From an uncultured Lachnospiraceae bacterium (lineage in GTDB: Bacteria > Bacillota > Clostridia > Lachnospirales > Lachnospiraceae), in contig CAKRHP010000008.1 of NCBI GenBank assembly GCA_934339135.1, forward strand, positions 62,001 through 126,000: 64,000 nt of DNA, read 5' to 3'. This document shows, piece by piece, positions 63,042 through 64,000 of the stretch. The notes beneath the pieces are model-generated. The model made no database searches and was not told the DNA's origin. It was given only the letters and a program-made list of their open reading frames with translations. Numbering within the stretch: the first letter of the stretch is position 1; the number at the start of each line of letters is the position of its first letter. A program made the translations under genes and the position numbers.

Positions 63042-63841
63042 ATAAAATTAAGCTGACGGCACTTCCCTGTATATGTGCAGATGTTTTTTACGGTACGGAC
63101 ATGATCAGACCGGGAGGAGAAGCACTGAATTTCGCTGCTCATGCCTCGCACTTTAAGAATGTAGATGTTACGCTTCTGGGGATTGTCGGCAAAGATAAAT
63201 ATGCAGAAGTGATCATGGATTCCATAGAAACGCTTGCTCTTGATAAAGATCATATACGCATTGATTCAAGATATCCGACTGCCAATAACATGACTTACCT
63301 TACAGAATCAGGCGACAGGTATTATAAAGATGATTCCTGGAACGGACAGATTCTCGATAACATCGTACTCAATGATAACGAAATCAAAATCTTATCAGAA
63401 TCCGATGTGGTCTTTGTTCATTTTCTGGCCTCGTGTTTTTCACAGATCATTGAACTGAAAAAAACATCTGACTTTAAACTTGCGGTAGATTTTGATGTAT
63501 ATAGAGATTTTGCAGATATGGAACGGCTTGCCCCGTATGTTGATTTCTTTATGATAAGCGGCTCGGAAGAACTCCTGCCGAAATTCAGAAAGTTATCGGA
63601 CAAATACCGTTGCCTGTTTAATATATCGCTTGCAGAGCGCGGAAGCGTTACATACTTTCATGGACAGGAATTCAGGGTACAGGCGGTGGAAGTTGAGAGT
63701 ATCATTGACACGACAGGCTGCGGCGACAGCTATCACGCCGGATTTGTCTGTTCATATATGCTTGAAAATGATATTGAAAAAGCGATGGAAACAGGCTCCA
63801 AAATAGCAGCAGAAACATTAAAGCATTATGGTGGATTCTGA
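63038..63841 (+). CDS. PfkB-family carbohydrate kinase
   Basis: The 267 residues start in a four-base overlap with the sensor kinase. PfkB features: PGGEALNFAAHASHFKNVD with substrate loop near the start, and the catalytic C-terminal motif DTTGCGDSYHAGFVCSYML, where the third position of DTxGAGD is cysteine. The small size and motif resemble fructosamine or fructoselysine kinases (FrlD), but none of the associated deglycase genes are here, so the substrate is open. A hairpin (ATCAGG/CCTGAT, 63841-63857) begins at the stop but lacks a T-run. Confidence 0.85.
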   Translation: MNKIKLTALPCICADVFYGTDMIRPGGEALNFAAHASHFKNVDVTLLGIVGKDKYAEVIMDSIETLALDKDHIRIDSRYPTANNMTYLTESGDRYYKDDSWNGQILDNIVLNDNEIKILSESDVVFVHFLASCFSQIIELKKTSDFKLAVDFDVYRDFADMERLAPYVDFFMISGSEELLPKFRKLSDKYRCLFNISLAERGSVTYFHGQEFRVQAVEVESIIDTTGCGDSYHAGFVCSYMLENDIEKAMETGSKIAAETLKHYGGF

Positions 63842-63892
63842 TCAGGAAAAGCCTGATATCTCCATAGCCTAGCACTTTTTAAGATTATTTTG

Positions 63893-63921
63893 TTGATTTT
63901 TTGGATAGGCAATAATATAAT
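63893..63921 (+). promoter_or_regulatory. Promoter of the partial gene at the right edge
   Basis: TTGATT (63893-63898), a 17-base spacer and TATAAT (63916-63921), 29 bases before the start codon. Confidence 0.65.
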
Positions 63922-63949
63922 GAAATAAATAGATATAGAGGTAAAAAAG

Positions 63950-64000
63950 ATGTTGAAATATAAAATAGATGTGTTGGAGACACTGAAAGAGAGCGGATAT
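63950..64000 (+). CDS. Start of a gene cut by the window edge, possibly an HTH regulator
   Basis: ATG 63950 lies behind AGAGGT and a good promoter. The 17 visible residues, MLKYKIDVLETLKESGY, resemble the beginning of small Cro/CI-type helix-turn-helix regulators common in Lachnospiraceae, in which a basic helix and an E-L-K-x2-G-Y turn precede the DNA-reading helix. With so few residues this remains tentative. Confidence 0.5.
   Translation, partial: MLKYKIDVLETLKESGY

Noticed and set aside
1..64000. CRISPR arrays, insertion sequences, prophage genes, rRNA and tRNA genes
   Set aside because: No regularly spaced repeats, transposase or integrase motifs, or stable RNA signatures were found on reading both strands; a dedicated search could still find a divergent example.

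Overview
The window is chromosomal DNA from a low-to-moderate-GC Gram-positive anaerobe, most likely a gut Lachnospiraceae (Clostridium cluster XIVa). Supporting this are AAGGAGG-type ribosome binding sites with frequent TTG/GTG starts, dnaG beside rpoD, a DUF6142-like protein, a short HisG with HisZ, and a ferredoxin:NADP oxidoreductase pair of the NfnAB type. I saw no rRNA, tRNA, CRISPR array, insertion sequence or phage module.

Layout. (1) 1-3900: end of pheS, pheT, a VanZ-like and a DUF6142-like membrane protein, then a terminator. (2) 4000-7000: a membrane-anchored extracytoplasmic protein and an ammonium transporter fused to a P-II regulator, with an elaborate leader and trailer. (3) 7100-18650: an accessory, partly AT-rich block with a two-component system whose kinase has 1068 residues, a lipoprotein plus two ABC-2-like membrane proteins without an ATPase, a 7TM-GGDEF-EAL protein, a secreted Ig-like protein and a ComEC-like metallo-hydrolase with an Ada-type zinc tail. 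(4) 18700-33900: housekeeping genes miaB, dgt, dnaG, rpoD, trmK, a ThrRS-like/uridine kinase fusion, folD, rimO, pgsA, an HI0933-type flavoprotein, cmk, ispH and rpsA. (5) 33900-42000: a lone cheR, then plsX-acpP-rnc-smc-ftsY. (6) 41800-49060: threonine ammonia-lyase and a histidine block hisZ-hisG-hisD-hisB-[barrel-HisI-HisE], a 54-residue membrane peptide and a CYTH protein. (7) 49130-51513: nfnAB. (8) 51773-57122: an AT-richer, translationally coupled four-gene ABC-2 operon with two extracytoplasmic proteins. (9) 57239-64000: ylxM without its usual partner ffh, a MATE exporter, a three-gene thiol/iron-sulfur redox cluster on the minus strand that begins with a 46-residue CXXC peptide, a divergent two-component system coupled to a PfkB-family kinase, and the start of what may be an HTH regulator.

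How the parts work together. The housekeeping blocks link tRNA charging and modification, replication and transcription initiation, lipid synthesis, RNA processing, chromosome condensation and membrane targeting. The accessory parts are membrane and envelope systems, mostly paired with sensors. The best candidates for little-described biology are the CXXC peptide/NapH-like/TlpA cluster with its divergent sensor (59156-63841), the four-gene ABC-2 operon (51773-57122), the ATPase-less lipoprotein/permease trio (11175-14176), and the RNA structures around the amtB-PII gene. Functional statements rest on reading motifs by eye; no database search was run.
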